A DNA stretch of 23,719 nt, taken from positions 1 to 23,719 of the forward strand of contig JBELEU010000013.1 of NCBI GenBank assembly GCA_042093455.1, given 5' to 3'. This document shows positions 1 through 7,987 of this stretch, piece after piece. The first letter of the stretch is position 1. Every line of letters starts with the position of its first letter. A program made the translations under genes and the position numbers. The stretch is from GCA-2723085 sp042093455 (GTDB taxonomy: Bacteria; Bacteroidota; Bacteroidia; Flavobacteriales_D; Parvicellaceae). The notes beneath the pieces were generated by a model. The model was not told the origin of the DNA and did not search any database. It saw nothing but the letters and a program-made list of their open reading frames with translations.

Positions 1-810
1 GTTCACATTGATCGCTTTAAGCCTAATAAAAATTCAAAAAAAATCAAATTAATTTTATTGCATGGAGGTGGGGGTAATGGAAGACTTCTTTCACCAATAG
101 GCGTTTGTTTTTCTTCTATGGGTTATGAGTGTATTGCTCCTGATTTACCAGGCTTTGGATTGACTAAAAGTGATGAACCGAATTCATATTATACCTGGAT
201 TGATTTAGTGAATGATTTAATTAGTTATGAATCCAAAAAAACTGATGAGAAAATAGTTCTTTGTGGAATAAGTTTAGGAGGAATGTTGGCCTACCAAGTG
301 GCTGCTTTAAATGACAAAGTTTCGGGATTAATAGTTACTAGTCTAGCTGACACAAGGGAAAAGTCAGTTCAAGTTGGGTTGTCGAAAAATAAATTTTTTG
401 GTTCTTTGTCTCCTTTCTTAATTAATAAATTTAGTTCTTTTACTGATAATATTAAGATACCCATTAGGTTAACCACTAAAATGTGGGCAATGGCCAATAA
501 TGCTAAATTTGTAAAAGAATTAAAAAAAGATAAAGTTGGATCAGGAAGTTGGGTTTATTTGAAATTCTTTAGAACACTTTTTGAAGCTCAGCCAAATGTT
601 GAACCTGAAAACTTTAAAAATTGTTCTTTACTTTTTTTACAACCTGAAAAAGATTATATAATTCCTTGGTCAATGTCTAAAGAATTCTTCAATAAACTAG
701 TTTGCGAAAAGGAAGTGATATTCCTAGGTAATTGTGGACATATTCCAATGGAGCAGCCTGGACTAAATCAAATGAGAATTGGGGCCTTAAATTTTTTAGA
801 AAAATTATAG
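1..810 (+). CDS. alpha/beta hydrolase, 5' end cut off by the window edge
   Basis: The frame is open from base 1 and reads VHIDRFKPNKNSKKIKLILLH before the first possible internal start at 58, so the true start lies upstream of the window; a TTG start at 58 would cut into the conserved beta strand and is unlikely. Visible fold marks are the oxyanion-hole HGGGGNG (about bases 61-81), the nucleophile elbow GISLGG with the catalytic Ser (about 265-282), an acid candidate in the QPEKDYIIPW segment near 642-672, and the catalytic His in NCGHIPMEQP near 730-760. The complete triad order Ser-Asp-His is therefore present. The family includes esterases, lipases and C-C hydrolases; the substrate cannot be told from sequence. 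It has no partner gene in view and converges on rplS. Confidence 0.85.
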   Translation, partial: VHIDRFKPNKNSKKIKLILLHGGGGNGRLLSPIGVCFSSMGYECIAPDLPGFGLTKSDEPNSYYTWIDLVNDLISYESKKTDEKIVLCGISLGGMLAYQVAALNDKVSGLIVTSLADTREKSVQVGLSKNKFFGSLSPFLINKFSSFTDNIKIPIRLTTKMWAMANNAKFVKELKKDKVGSGSWVYLKFFRTLFEAQPNVEPENFKNCSLLFLQPEKDYIIPWSMSKEFFNKLVCEKEVIFLGNCGHIPMEQPGLNQMRIGALNFLEKL

Positions 811-830
811 AAAAAGTAATGTTACTTTTT
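811..830. terminator. weak bidirectional hairpin between convergent hydrolase and rplS
   Basis: AAAAAGTA (811-818) pairs with TACTTTTT (823-830) around the four-base loop ATGT. The T-rich arm gives a run of T in both directions, as expected for a shared rho-independent terminator. It overlaps the rplS stop codon (822-824). The stem has only one G-C pair, so stability is low and the call is tentative. Confidence 0.35.
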
Positions 831-1181
831 TGAGAAATGTTTTTTCTCTTTGATTCTTGCTGCTTTACCAGTTCTTTCTCTCAAGTAGAAAAGTTTAGCT
901 CTTCTTACAGAACCTTCCTTATTAACTACTATGCTTTCTAACATTGGAGAGTAAACAGGGAATATTCTTTCAACACCAGTTCCTCCAGACATTTTTCTTA
1001 TGGTAAAAGTTTCTGTTACTCCAGAACCTTTTTTCTGAATCACAGTTCCTTGAAAAGATTGAAGTCTTTCTTTGTCACCTTCTTTAATCTTGTAAGTTAC
1101 AGTTAAAGTGTCTCCAGCGCTGAAATTAGGCCATTGCTTTGTTTCGTTTATTTCGCTAGCTAGTTCTTTTAATTTATCCAT
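822..1181 (-). CDS. rplS: 50S ribosomal protein L19
   Basis: This 119-residue protein has the normal L19 length and sequence: an N-terminal helix (LKELASEINETKQWPNFSAG), the SH3-like barrel segment around GTVIQKKGSGVTETFTIRK, GVERIFPVYSP, and the basic C-terminal tail VRRAKLFYLRERTGKAARIKEK. L19 sits at the 30S-50S interface of the ribosome. It follows trmD on the same strand, an arrangement known from many bacteria, but here with an 82-base spacer that contains repeats able to form alternative hairpins. An AGGA lies three bases before the ATG, which is unusually close. L19 is likely co-transcribed with trmD or controlled by that spacer. Confidence 0.97.
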   Translation of the reverse strand: MDKLKELASEINETKQWPNFSAGDTLTVTYKIKEGDKERLQSFQGTVIQKKGSGVTETFTIRKMSGGTGVERIFPVYSPMLESIVVNKEGSVRRAKLFYLRERTGKAARIKEKKHFSKK

Positions 1182-1263
1182 GATTCCTGATTTATGGGGT
1201 GCAATATTACAAAGAAATTTACAAACTTTTCAATTCAAAGCTGATTTATTTTAATTCAGCCCA
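1182..1263 (-). promoter_or_regulatory. trmD-rplS spacer, candidate L19 leader RNA
   Basis: Read on the minus strand, a hairpin starts three bases after the trmD stop: GCTGA pairs with TCAGC across 1240-1260, with one mismatch, three more A-T pairs and a three-base loop. The 3' arm sequence ATAAATCAG (1241-1249) is repeated exactly at 1187-1195, just before the rplS ATG, where it runs into the AGGA. The upstream arm could thus pair with either copy, and pairing with the second would mask the start region. I recall that a flavobacterial L19 leader motif has been proposed in the literature; I cannot confirm that this spacer fits it. Confidence 0.35.
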
Positions 1264-1938
1264 TTATTTAAGTAAATCTGGTCTTAATTTTGTTGTTTTT
1301 TCAATTGATTTTTCAAGTCTCCAATTGTCAATTTCTTTGTTGTTTCCTGAGGTTAATATTTTGGGGACTTCCCAATTGTTATAGTTAGAGGGCCTTGTAT
1401 AAACGGGTGGAGCCAATAGGTTGTCCTGAAACGAATCTGATAATGCTGATGTTTCATCATTAAGTACGCCAGGAATTAATCTAATAATGCTGTCACATAA
1501 AACTGCTGCAGCGAGTTCTCCACCTGAAAGTACATAATCTCCAATAGAAATTTCTTTTGTTATTAAGTGTTGTCTAACCCTTTCATCTATTCCTTTATAA
1601 TGTCCACAAAGAACAATTAAATTTGTGCTTAGAGATAATTGATTACTTATTTTTTGAGTTAGTTTTTCTCCATCTGGACTCATGAAAATAACATCTGAAT
1701 AATTAGTTTTTTCTTGTAGATTAGAAATGCACTTATGAATAGGTTCAATTGATAATACCATTCCTGCTCCTCCTCCAAATGCATAATCGTCAATGCTGTT
1801 TTGTTTGTTTGTGCTGTAGTCTCTTAAATTGTGAATATTTACTTCTACTATCCCTTTTTTTTGTGCTCTTTTTAAAATAGAATCATCGAACGGGCTTGAT
1901 AAAAGTGAAGGTACAGCTGAGATAATGTCAATTTTCAT
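1264..1938 (-). CDS. trmD: tRNA (guanine-N1-)-methyltransferase TrmD
   Basis: The enzyme transfers a methyl group from S-adenosylmethionine to N1 of G37 in tRNAs, which prevents +1 frameshifting. The 224 residues show the SPOUT trefoil-knot motifs: FGGGAGM at about 54-60, LCGHYKGIDERV at about 110-121 and SIGDYVLSGGE at about 131-141. The SDSF segment (167-170) carries the expected catalytic Asp, and YTRP follows at 180-183. Length is slightly short of the roughly 225-255 residues usual for the family, but all motifs are present. It starts five bases after the metallo-hydrolase gene stops, pointing to co-transcription with the upstream cysteine desulfurase block. Confidence 0.97.
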   Translation of the reverse strand: MKIDIISAVPSLLSSPFDDSILKRAQKKGIVEVNIHNLRDYSTNKQNSIDDYAFGGGAGMVLSIEPIHKCISNLQEKTNYSDVIFMSPDGEKLTQKISNQLSLSTNLIVLCGHYKGIDERVRQHLITKEISIGDYVLSGGELAAAVLCDSIIRLIPGVLNDETSALSDSFQDNLLAPPVYTRPSNYNNWEVPKILTSGNNKEIDNWRLEKSIEKTTKLRPDLLK

Positions 1939-1943
1939 AATTA

Positions 1944-2726
1944 TCAGATTGTAATGCTTAATGTGTCATATGCGATTTCAACATTCTTTGGTAATTGTTC
2001 ACTTACCTTATTGTGATCGCCCATAAGATGAGATATGTGTGTTAAATAGGCTTTTTGTGGTTTTAGCTCATTAATTAGCTCTAAAGCTTCTTCCAAATTA
2101 AAGTGAGAGATGTGCTTTTCTTTTCTTAATGCATTTAGAACCAAAACTTTTAAGTTTTTAAGTTTCTTTTTTTCATTTTCACTAATGTAGCTAGCGTCTG
2201 TTATGTAGCAAAAGTCTTCAATTTTAAATCCCAATACGGGAAGCTTGTAGTGAAGGACTTCAATGGGCTCTATTTTTATGTTATTGATGTTAAAAGTTGT
2301 GTTTTTACTTATTTTGTTTCTTATGATTCTTGGAATTCCTGGATATTGAAAAGCTGGATCAAATATGTAGTGGTATTCTCTTTTAAGCGCTTTAAATACA
2401 TTGTCGTTACAATATATATTTATTGGTTTCTTTGAAAGAAAATTATATGCCCTTACATCATCTAATCCTGCTACATGGTCCTTGTGTTCATGAGTAAAAA
2501 TAACTGCATCAAGTTGGTTGATATTTGCCCTCAACATTTGTTGTCTAAAATCTGGACCAGAATCAATAACAATTGAAGTGCCCTTTGTTTTTATTGAAAT
2601 AGATGACCTAAGTCTATTGTTTTTCTTGTCACTTGATTTGCAAACATTGCACTGGCAACCTATAACAGGAACACCTTGTGATGTTCCTGTTCCGTTAAAA
2701 GTTACTTTTATGCTTTCATTAGTCAT
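1944..2726 (-). CDS. MBL-fold metallo-hydrolase, PhnP-like
   Basis: A 260-residue cytoplasmic metallo-beta-lactamase-fold protein. It begins with GTGTSQGVP (12-20), followed by a CQCNVC cluster (Cys24, 26, 29), which in PhnP-type phosphodiesterases holds a structural zinc. The metal-binding HEHKDH is at 79-84, with further ligand candidates His159, Asp177, His208 and the THISH segment at 229-233. Relatives cleave cyclic phosphodiesters such as ribose cyclic phosphate or nucleotides; the real substrate is not known here, and no C-P lyase genes are in view. Its ATG overlaps the end of the cysteine desulfurase gene by eight bases (ATGACTAA), so translation is probably coupled. Confidence 0.85.
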   Translation of the reverse strand: MTNESIKVTFNGTGTSQGVPVIGCQCNVCKSSDKKNNRLRSSISIKTKGTSIVIDSGPDFRQQMLRANINQLDAVIFTHEHKDHVAGLDDVRAYNFLSKKPINIYCNDNVFKALKREYHYIFDPAFQYPGIPRIIRNKISKNTTFNINNIKIEPIEVLHYKLPVLGFKIEDFCYITDASYISENEKKKLKNLKVLVLNALRKEKHISHFNLEEALELINELKPQKAYLTHISHLMGDHNKVSEQLPKNVEIAYDTLSITI

Positions 2727-3852
2727 TGTTAATTATTGATTTTATTTTAGAAAGTGTAAAATCAATTTCATCTTTAGTTGTATATCTGCTAAATGAAAAT
2801 CGGACCGATTGACAATTGTCTTTTTTAGGAAGTTCTGCTAAAACATGTGATCCAACAGTTGACCCTGATGAACATGCGCTACCTCCAGATGCAGCAATTC
2901 CGTGTATATCTAAGCTGAAAAGTAGCATTGAATTACAAGCACTCATTGGGAAACAAACGTTTAGAACTGTATATAGGCTTTTATCTGGATGTGTTTCTCC
3001 GTTGAAGGTTATTTGTGAATCAATTTTAATTAAGGATTTCATCATGTAGCTTTTTAAGCTCTGTATGTGATCTTTATGTTTTGTTAAGTCAGTGTATGCC
3101 AAGTCCATTGCTTTTCCAAGTCCTACAATTCCATAGAGGTTTTCTGTTCCTCCTCTGTTGTTTCTTTCTTGTGATCCTCCAGTAATTAGAGGAGATGTTT
3201 TGAGATTTTTATTTTGATATAAAAATCCACAGCCTTTTGGCCCGTGAAATTTATGAGCAGCACAAGCAAGAAAATCGATTTTAGTTTCTTTAGTGTTAAA
3301 AGTGTAATGACCCATTGTCTGTACGGTGTCGGAATGAAACAAAACATGGCTTTTGTTGCAAATTTCAGAAACTTTTTGAATTGGTAAAAGTGTGCCAATT
3401 TCGTTATTGGCGTGCATTAAAGAAACAAGGGTTTTAGTCTTGTTTGTCAAAAGTGATTCCAGTTGATCTAGGTTTATGTGTCCAAGGTCATCAGTCTCAA
3501 GGTAAATTAGCTCAACTTTGTATTTTTCTTTTAATTCCTCTGCAGTATGTCCTACAGCATGGTGTTCTAATTTGGTTGTGATTATTCTTTTAACACCTAA
3601 GTCGATAACTGATGACCTAAGAGCCATGTTGTCAGCTTCAGTTCCTCCAGATGTAAACACTATTTCACTGCTTTCAGCGTTAATTAAGTCAGCAATCTTT
3701 TTTCTAGTAATTTCGATTGCATTTTTAGTTTTTCTACCAAATGAATGGGTGCTTGAAGGGTTTCCAAAATAATCTGATAAATAAGGTGTAATTTCGTTTA
3801 TTACTTCTTTAGCAATTGGGGTAGTTGCTGCATTGTCTAAATATACTTTCAT
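2719..3852 (-). CDS. cysteine desulfurase, NifS/IscS type
   Basis: A pyridoxal-phosphate enzyme that takes sulfur from cysteine, forming a persulfide for Fe-S clusters and thiolated tRNA. In 377 residues it shows YLDNAATTP at the N-terminus, SGGTEADNMAL (68-78), the EHHA His97, the PLP-site HSDTVQ (Asp175, Gln178), the PLP lysine in AAHKFHGPKG (Lys201), and the mobile catalytic cysteine in GGSACSSG (Cys327). The short loop around Cys327 and the overall size suit the group I (NifS/IscS) form rather than SufS. No iscU, iscA or mnmA lies beside it, so its acceptor is not visible. A -7-like TATATTTG lies 12 bases before the start, so it may have its own promoter besides readthrough from the phosphohexomutase gene. 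Confidence 0.93.
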   Translation of the reverse strand: MKVYLDNAATTPIAKEVINEITPYLSDYFGNPSSTHSFGRKTKNAIEITRKKIADLINAESSEIVFTSGGTEADNMALRSSVIDLGVKRIITTKLEHHAVGHTAEELKEKYKVELIYLETDDLGHINLDQLESLLTNKTKTLVSLMHANNEIGTLLPIQKVSEICNKSHVLFHSDTVQTMGHYTFNTKETKIDFLACAAHKFHGPKGCGFLYQNKNLKTSPLITGGSQERNNRGGTENLYGIVGLGKAMDLAYTDLTKHKDHIQSLKSYMMKSLIKIDSQITFNGETHPDKSLYTVLNVCFPMSACNSMLLFSLDIHGIAASGGSACSSGSTVGSHVLAELPKKDNCQSVRFSFSRYTTKDEIDFTLSKIKSIINND

Positions 3853-3863
3853 AACGGTATTTA

Positions 3864-3871
3864 CAAATATA
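3864..3871 (-). promoter_or_regulatory. possible -7 element (TATATTTG) for the cysteine desulfurase gene
   Basis: TATATTTG on the minus strand fits the Bacteroidota -7 consensus TAnnTTTG and lies in the 25-base gap between the phosphohexomutase and desulfurase genes. No clear TTTG-like -33 element is seen 19-21 bases upstream, so this is weak support for an internal promoter. Confidence 0.25.
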
Positions 3872-3877
3872 CTTTAT

Positions 3878-5263
3878 TTAAGTCAGGGCGTTAATTTCGT
3901 TTTTAAATCTATTTCCAAGTTCATGTGCTTTTGATTCGGAACTACTTTCTGAGTAAATTCTGATAATTGGTTCGGTATTTGATTTTCTTAAGTGGACCCA
4001 CTCGTTTCCTAATTCTATTTTAAGGCCGTCAGAATTGTTTTGTGGAGAGTTTTTATATTTTTCGGAAAGTTGACTTAATATTTTGTCGGTGTCTATTTCT
4101 GGAGTTAGTTGAATTTTATTTTTACTAATTGTATAGTTTGGATAAGATTTTTTCATTGCAGACATACTCGTATTTTTTTTAGCAAAATGCGAAAGAAATA
4201 AAGCAATTCCGACCAATGCATCTCTTCCGTAATGCAGTTCAGGAAAAATTACACCTCCATTTCCTTCTCCACCAATAATTGCATTTGTTTTTTTCATTAA
4301 AGCAACTACATTAACTTCTCCAACAGCTGAAGCGTTGTATTCACATCCATGAGATTCTGTGACATCTCTGAGTGCTCTTGTGGAAGATAAGTTAGAAACT
4401 GTATTTCCTTTTTCTTCATTCAAAACATGATCAGCTACTGCAACTAAAGTATATTCCTCGCCAAACATGCTTCCATCTTCACAAACAAAAGCAAGTCTGT
4501 CAACATCAGGGTCTACTACAATTCCAATATGTGCATTGACTTCAACAACAGTTTTACTAAGCTCTGTAAGGTGCTTAGGTAGGGGTTCAGGGTTATGTGG
4601 GAACTCACCGGTTGGGTTGCAGTAAAGTTCAGTAACTTCAAAGCAGCCTAATGTTTTAAGTAGTTGAGGCAGAACCAAGCCTCCAGTGCTATTAACAGCA
4701 TCAACAACTACTTTAAGTTTTGCTTTTCGAATAGCATTTACATCAACTTTATTTATTTTGAGAATTTCTTCAATATGTTTTGTGAAATAGGTGTCGTTTT
4801 GGGTCACTTTACCAATGTTGTCAACGTGACAGAATTCAAAATCATTTTTTTCTATAATGTCTAAAAGCAATTGACCGTCTTCGGCACTTATAAATTCACC
4901 TTTGTTGTTTAAGAGTTTTAATGCATTCCATTCTTTAGGGTTGTGGCTAGCGGTGAGTATTATTCCCCCATGCGCATTTTCCATTGGCACAGCGATTTCA
5001 ACTGTTGGAGTAGTTGATAGGCCTAAGTTAATTACATCAATGCCTAAAGATTGAAGTGTTCCTATACATAAATTTTCAACCATTTCACCAGAAATTCTTG
5101 CATCTCGACCAATGACAATTTTTATTTTCTCGTTTTTGAAATTATTAGTCAGCCATGTCCCATATGCAGCTGTCGATTCAACGATATCAATCGGTGTTAG
5201 ATTTTCGTGGGGTTTTCCTCCAATAGTTCCTCTAATTCCTGAAATAGACTTAATTAATGTCAT
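3878..5263 (-). CDS. glmM: phosphoglucosamine mutase-like phosphohexomutase
   Basis: A 461-residue alpha-D-phosphohexomutase with all four domain signatures: the phosphoserine loop TASHNP (Ser106), the Mg-binding DPDVDR (251-256), the sugar-binding loop GEGNGG (332-337) and the phosphate-binding RKSNTEPIIR (426-435). The family interconverts sugar 6-phosphates and 1-phosphates. The GEGNGG loop differs from the GEQSGH of classical GlmM but matches what I recall of the enzymes annotated as GlmM in Bacteroidota; phosphomannomutase or phosphoglucomutase activity remains possible. GlmM would supply glucosamine 1-phosphate for peptidoglycan and lipopolysaccharide. It is the first gene of the leftward block, with a 182-base divergent spacer upstream. 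Confidence 0.88.
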   Translation of the reverse strand: MTLIKSISGIRGTIGGKPHENLTPIDIVESTAAYGTWLTNNFKNEKIKIVIGRDARISGEMVENLCIGTLQSLGIDVINLGLSTTPTVEIAVPMENAHGGIILTASHNPKEWNALKLLNNKGEFISAEDGQLLLDIIEKNDFEFCHVDNIGKVTQNDTYFTKHIEEILKINKVDVNAIRKAKLKVVVDAVNSTGGLVLPQLLKTLGCFEVTELYCNPTGEFPHNPEPLPKHLTELSKTVVEVNAHIGIVVDPDVDRLAFVCEDGSMFGEEYTLVAVADHVLNEEKGNTVSNLSSTRALRDVTESHGCEYNASAVGEVNVVALMKKTNAIIGGEGNGGVIFPELHYGRDALVGIALFLSHFAKKNTSMSAMKKSYPNYTISKNKIQLTPEIDTDKILSQLSEKYKNSPQNNSDGLKIELGNEWVHLRKSNTEPIIRIYSESSSESKAHELGNRFKNEINALT

Positions 5264-5389
5264 TGTAAATTTTTTGTCGAATATAGTAGAATCAACACTG
5301 ATTAATCTATATTATTTATTTTTTTTATTCACAAGAAGTCCTTAGTTTTTTGAAATGTTAATTTAATTGTGGATAAGCTCTTTGTAAGA

Positions 5390-5422
5390 TGTGTTCATGG
5401 TGTTTATATATGAATAATTTTG
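5390..5422 (+). promoter_or_regulatory. candidate promoter of the TPR-comA-aroE-uvrB block
   Basis: TAATTTTG (5415-5422) fits the -7 consensus TAnnTTTG. A TGTG at 5390-5393, 21 bases upstream, is a one-mismatch -33 element. Transcription would start near 5429, giving a leader of about 17 bases before the ATG at 5446. It lies in the 182-base divergent spacer (5264-5445), in which no clear promoter for the leftward genes was seen. Confidence 0.4.
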
Positions 5423-5445
5423 TTATAAATACTTATTAGTTTACT

Positions 5446-6861
5446 ATGCTAGATGATAAAAGTGATAACCAAGATGTGTTGAATAAAGTTGCTCTTTTTG
5501 AAGACATGTTGAGTCAAAATTCATTTTCATTTTTTGATGTTGATGATTTTGAGATTATTATTGATTATTACTTAAGTGTTGATTTTAAATCTAAGGCACA
5601 TGAAGCTTTGAAAATGGGTTTAAATCAATATCCTAATGACTTAGCTTTAATATTGTTGAAAGTGGATTGGTTAAACTCCAATCAACAATTTAAAAATTCT
5701 TTTCAATTGTTAAAGGATATTGAATACCTCTTTCCAAACAATGTGGACGTAATACTTTCAATTGGAAAACTAGCTTCTGTTTTAGATTTTCCTTTAGTTG
5801 CTGAAGGTTATATTGATCAAGCATTTTTATTGGTAAGAAATGAAAATGAATCAAAGGAAATTCTTTCTGATATAGCCTATGAATATTTACAAATGGGATT
5901 ACATACCAAGGCAGTACATGCCATGAAAGAAATTTTATTGCGTGATCCAAATAATGAAACAACTCTTCTTGAAATTGGAGTTGCATTTCATGAATCAAAC
6001 CAATTAGAAGAGTCTATTACTTTTTTTAATAAAATTATTGATGAAACTCCATATTCTTACCTTGCTTGGTTCAATTTAGGTACTGTTTATAATGCCAAAG
6101 AAATGTGGAAAGATGCTTTGTTTTCTTTTGATATGTGTCTAGTTATTAATGAAAAATTCACGGCAGCTCATTATGGGAAAGCTAGTAGTTATATTCAGCT
6201 AAAAGAATATAAAAATGCCATAGATACTTTTAATGAGTCTTTTCAGTTTGACCACCCTCATTCATTTGCTTATTGCAGTATAGGTGAATGTTATGAGAAA
6301 TTAGGAGATTTTACTAAAGCAATCATGTTTTATGAGAAGAGCCTAGAAATTGATGATTCACAATCTGATGCATGGATAGGTATAGGTGTAGTGAGAGACT
6401 TAGTAAACGAGCCTTTTGAAGCAAAAAAATTCATGAATAAGGCATTGAAATTAGAGCCTGATAATGCTGAGTATTGGTACATATACGCTGAATTATTAAC
6501 AAAAATAGGACTCAAAGAAGAAGCTGAAATGGCCTTTAAAAAAGTAGTTGAATTGGATCCTAAAAACATTGATGCTTGGATAGATTACTCAAATTTTTTG
6601 TTCGATAATGACGCTAAAAATAAAGCCATTGATGAGGTTCAAAGAGCAATAAAGAAAAACAAAGATCAGCAGGATTTACACTTAAGACTAGTTGCAATGC
6701 AAATTGCTGAAGGAAATTTGACTGATGCAAAGACTAATTTGGTAAGTTTGCAAAACAATGCTAAAATTTCTTGCGAGCAGCTTTTTGAAATTTATCCAGA
6801 AGCAAAAAATATTCCTGAAATAAGCATTGTTATTGAATTATTTAACAACAAAAAACCTTAA
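5446..6861 (+). CDS. tetratricopeptide repeat protein
   Basis: A 471-residue soluble protein built of helical TPR units, with no signal peptide or membrane segment. The clearest repeats, each about 34 residues with the W/Y-G/A-Y-A-P pattern, fall in the second half, from AWFNLGTVYNAKE near residue 206 through AYCSIGECYEKLGDFTKAI, AWIGIGVVRDLVNEPFEAKKF and YWYIYAELLTKIGLKEEAEM to AWIDYSNFLFDND. The N-terminal half is more diverged, but also helical. Such proteins are protein-protein scaffolds; no partner can be named. Its stop overlaps the comA-like start (TAATG). I recall TPR-comA-DUF368-aroE neighbourhoods in other Bacteroidota, which suggests a functional or at least regulatory link. No Shine-Dalgarno sequence is visible. 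Confidence 0.9.
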   Translation: MLDDKSDNQDVLNKVALFEDMLSQNSFSFFDVDDFEIIIDYYLSVDFKSKAHEALKMGLNQYPNDLALILLKVDWLNSNQQFKNSFQLLKDIEYLFPNNVDVILSIGKLASVLDFPLVAEGYIDQAFLLVRNENESKEILSDIAYEYLQMGLHTKAVHAMKEILLRDPNNETTLLEIGVAFHESNQLEESITFFNKIIDETPYSYLAWFNLGTVYNAKEMWKDALFSFDMCLVINEKFTAAHYGKASSYIQLKEYKNAIDTFNESFQFDHPHSFAYCSIGECYEKLGDFTKAIMFYEKSLEIDDSQSDAWIGIGVVRDLVNEPFEAKKFMNKALKLEPDNAEYWYIYAELLTKIGLKEEAEMAFKKVVELDPKNIDAWIDYSNFLFDNDAKNKAIDEVQRAIKKNKDQQDLHLRLVAMQIAEGNLTDAKTNLVSLQNNAKISCEQLFEIYPEAKNIPEISIVIELFNNKKP

Positions 6862-7667
6862 TGAATTTTAATTTAAAGCATATTCCATCTAGACCGCAAA
6901 AGCCAAGAGAAAGTGGTTGTACCATGATGATGGATAAAGGACTAAGTACTAGAGAGGCTGAAGATTTTGTCCAAAAGTCAGGTGAATATACAGATGTTGT
7001 AAAGTTTGGTTTTGGAACTGCAGTAGTATCCAATAATCTAAAAGAAAAGATTAAAATATATAAGGATGCGGGAATCAGACCATACTTTGGAGGTACTCTA
7101 TTTGAAATATTTTTTGTTCGAAATCAAATTTCTGATTTTCAAAAAATTGTTCATGAATACGGATTAGATCTTTTAGAAGTTTCGGATGGTTCTATTGTTG
7201 TTCCTCACGATGAAAAGTGTGAAATTATTCATAAACTTTCAAAGGACTTTACTGTTTTAAGTGAAGTTGGTTCAAAAGAAGAGGGTATCCTTATAAGTCC
7301 TTCAAAGTGGGTGAAAATGATGACCAATGAACTTGAAGCCGGTTCTTGGAAAGTTATTGCTGAAGGAAGAGAAAGTGGTTCAGTTGGTATTTTTAGACCA
7401 AATGGTACGCCACACTCCATTTTAATTAATAAAATAATTTCAAAAGTTAAACCTCATGATATTTTATGGGAAGCTCCTGCAAAAAAACAACAAGTTTGGT
7501 TTATCAATCTTTTTGGTGAAAACGTCAACTTAGGAAACATTGCTGCAAATGAAGTTATTCCTCTTGAGACACTAAGGCTAGGGTTAAGAGGCGACACCTT
7601 TTTCAACTATCTTCCCGACAGTATAATTGATGAGAGGAAACCAATTCTTGAAGAAACAAAAAAATAA
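6861..7667 (+). CDS. comA: phosphosulfolactate synthase (ComA family)
   Basis: ComA joins sulfite to phosphoenolpyruvate, giving (2R)-phospho-3-sulfolactate, the first step of archaeal coenzyme M synthesis. The 268 residues carry the family's TIM-barrel signatures in order: SGCTMMMDKG (18-27), VVKFGFGT (46-53), FGGTLFE (76-82), LEVSDG (105-110), LSEVG (133-137), EGRESG (168-173), WEAP (203-206) and GENVNLGN (219-226). The family's usual EARESG reads EGRESG here. No comB, comC, comDE or sulfolactate dehydrogenase gene lies nearby, so coenzyme M itself is an unlikely product. Many Bacteroidota make capnine-type sulfonolipids from cysteate, so a sulfonate precursor role is possible but inferred. 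A rhodanese gene follows after eight bases and could provide sulfite. Confidence 0.88.
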   Translation: MNFNLKHIPSRPQKPRESGCTMMMDKGLSTREAEDFVQKSGEYTDVVKFGFGTAVVSNNLKEKIKIYKDAGIRPYFGGTLFEIFFVRNQISDFQKIVHEYGLDLLEVSDGSIVVPHDEKCEIIHKLSKDFTVLSEVGSKEEGILISPSKWVKMMTNELEAGSWKVIAEGRESGSVGIFRPNGTPHSILINKIISKVKPHDILWEAPAKKQQVWFINLFGENVNLGNIAANEVIPLETLRLGLRGDTFFNYLPDSIIDERKPILEETKK

Positions 7668-7675
7668 TTTTAGCT

Positions 7676-7984
7676 ATGGAAATTAATATTATTTCTCCAG
7701 CTGAATTAAATCAACTTATTCAAAGTGGTGTGGATGTTCAACTTATTGATTTAAGGGAGTCATATGAACTTGAACATGAAGGCCAATCCAACGCTCTACA
7801 TATTCCAATGGGTGATTTAGTTTCTAGACTTGATGAACTGAATTTTAATTGTAAAGTTGTTTTTCATTGTAGTTCAGGAAATAGATCCTTGAATATTTTA
7901 AAGTTTTTAAAAATGAACAACTTATCTAAAGAAAATTTCTTTCATTTAGAAGGTGGCTTTCAAGAATGGAGTAAATACCTCTAA
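7676..7984 (+). CDS. single-domain rhodanese (GlpE-like sulfurtransferase)
   Basis: A 102-residue cytoplasmic protein consisting of one rhodanese domain. It has LIDLRESYELEHEG (24-36), the substrate-side IPMGDL, and the active-site loop CSSGNR with Cys65 and Arg70. The six-residue loop fits sulfurtransferases rather than the seven-residue loop of Cdc25-type phosphatases. Rhodaneses move sulfane sulfur from donors such as thiosulfate to an acceptor; with thiosulfate, sulfite is released. It lies between comA and the DUF368 gene, with gaps of eight and three bases, so it is almost surely co-transcribed with them. Confidence 0.92.
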   Translation: MEINIISPAELNQLIQSGVDVQLIDLRESYELEHEGQSNALHIPMGDLVSRLDELNFNCKVVFHCSSGNRSLNILKFLKMNNLSKENFFHLEGGFQEWSKYL

Positions 7985-7987
7985 TTT

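Noticed and set aside
1199..1384. Open frame on the plus strand across the trmD-rplS spacer
   Set aside because: Most of it is antisense to the trmD end, and the protein has no recognisable features; the spacer is better explained as leader RNA or plain untranslated DNA.
5368..5376. Perfect DnaA-box consensus (TGTGGATAA, reverse of TTATCCACA) in a divergent spacer
   Set aside because: Only a single copy was noticed, with no AT-rich repeats or origin-linked genes such as dnaA nearby; one match in 23.7 kb of AT-rich DNA on two strands is not surprising.
5690..5998. Open frame of about 100 codons on the minus strand inside the TPR gene
   Set aside because: It is a shadow of the TPR coding sequence; composition (many His, Leu, Gln) reflects the reverse of TPR codons.
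6861..7667. Coenzyme M biosynthesis locus
   Set aside because: Only the first enzyme (ComA) is present; no comB, comC, comDE or downstream genes are visible, so a full pathway cannot be claimed.
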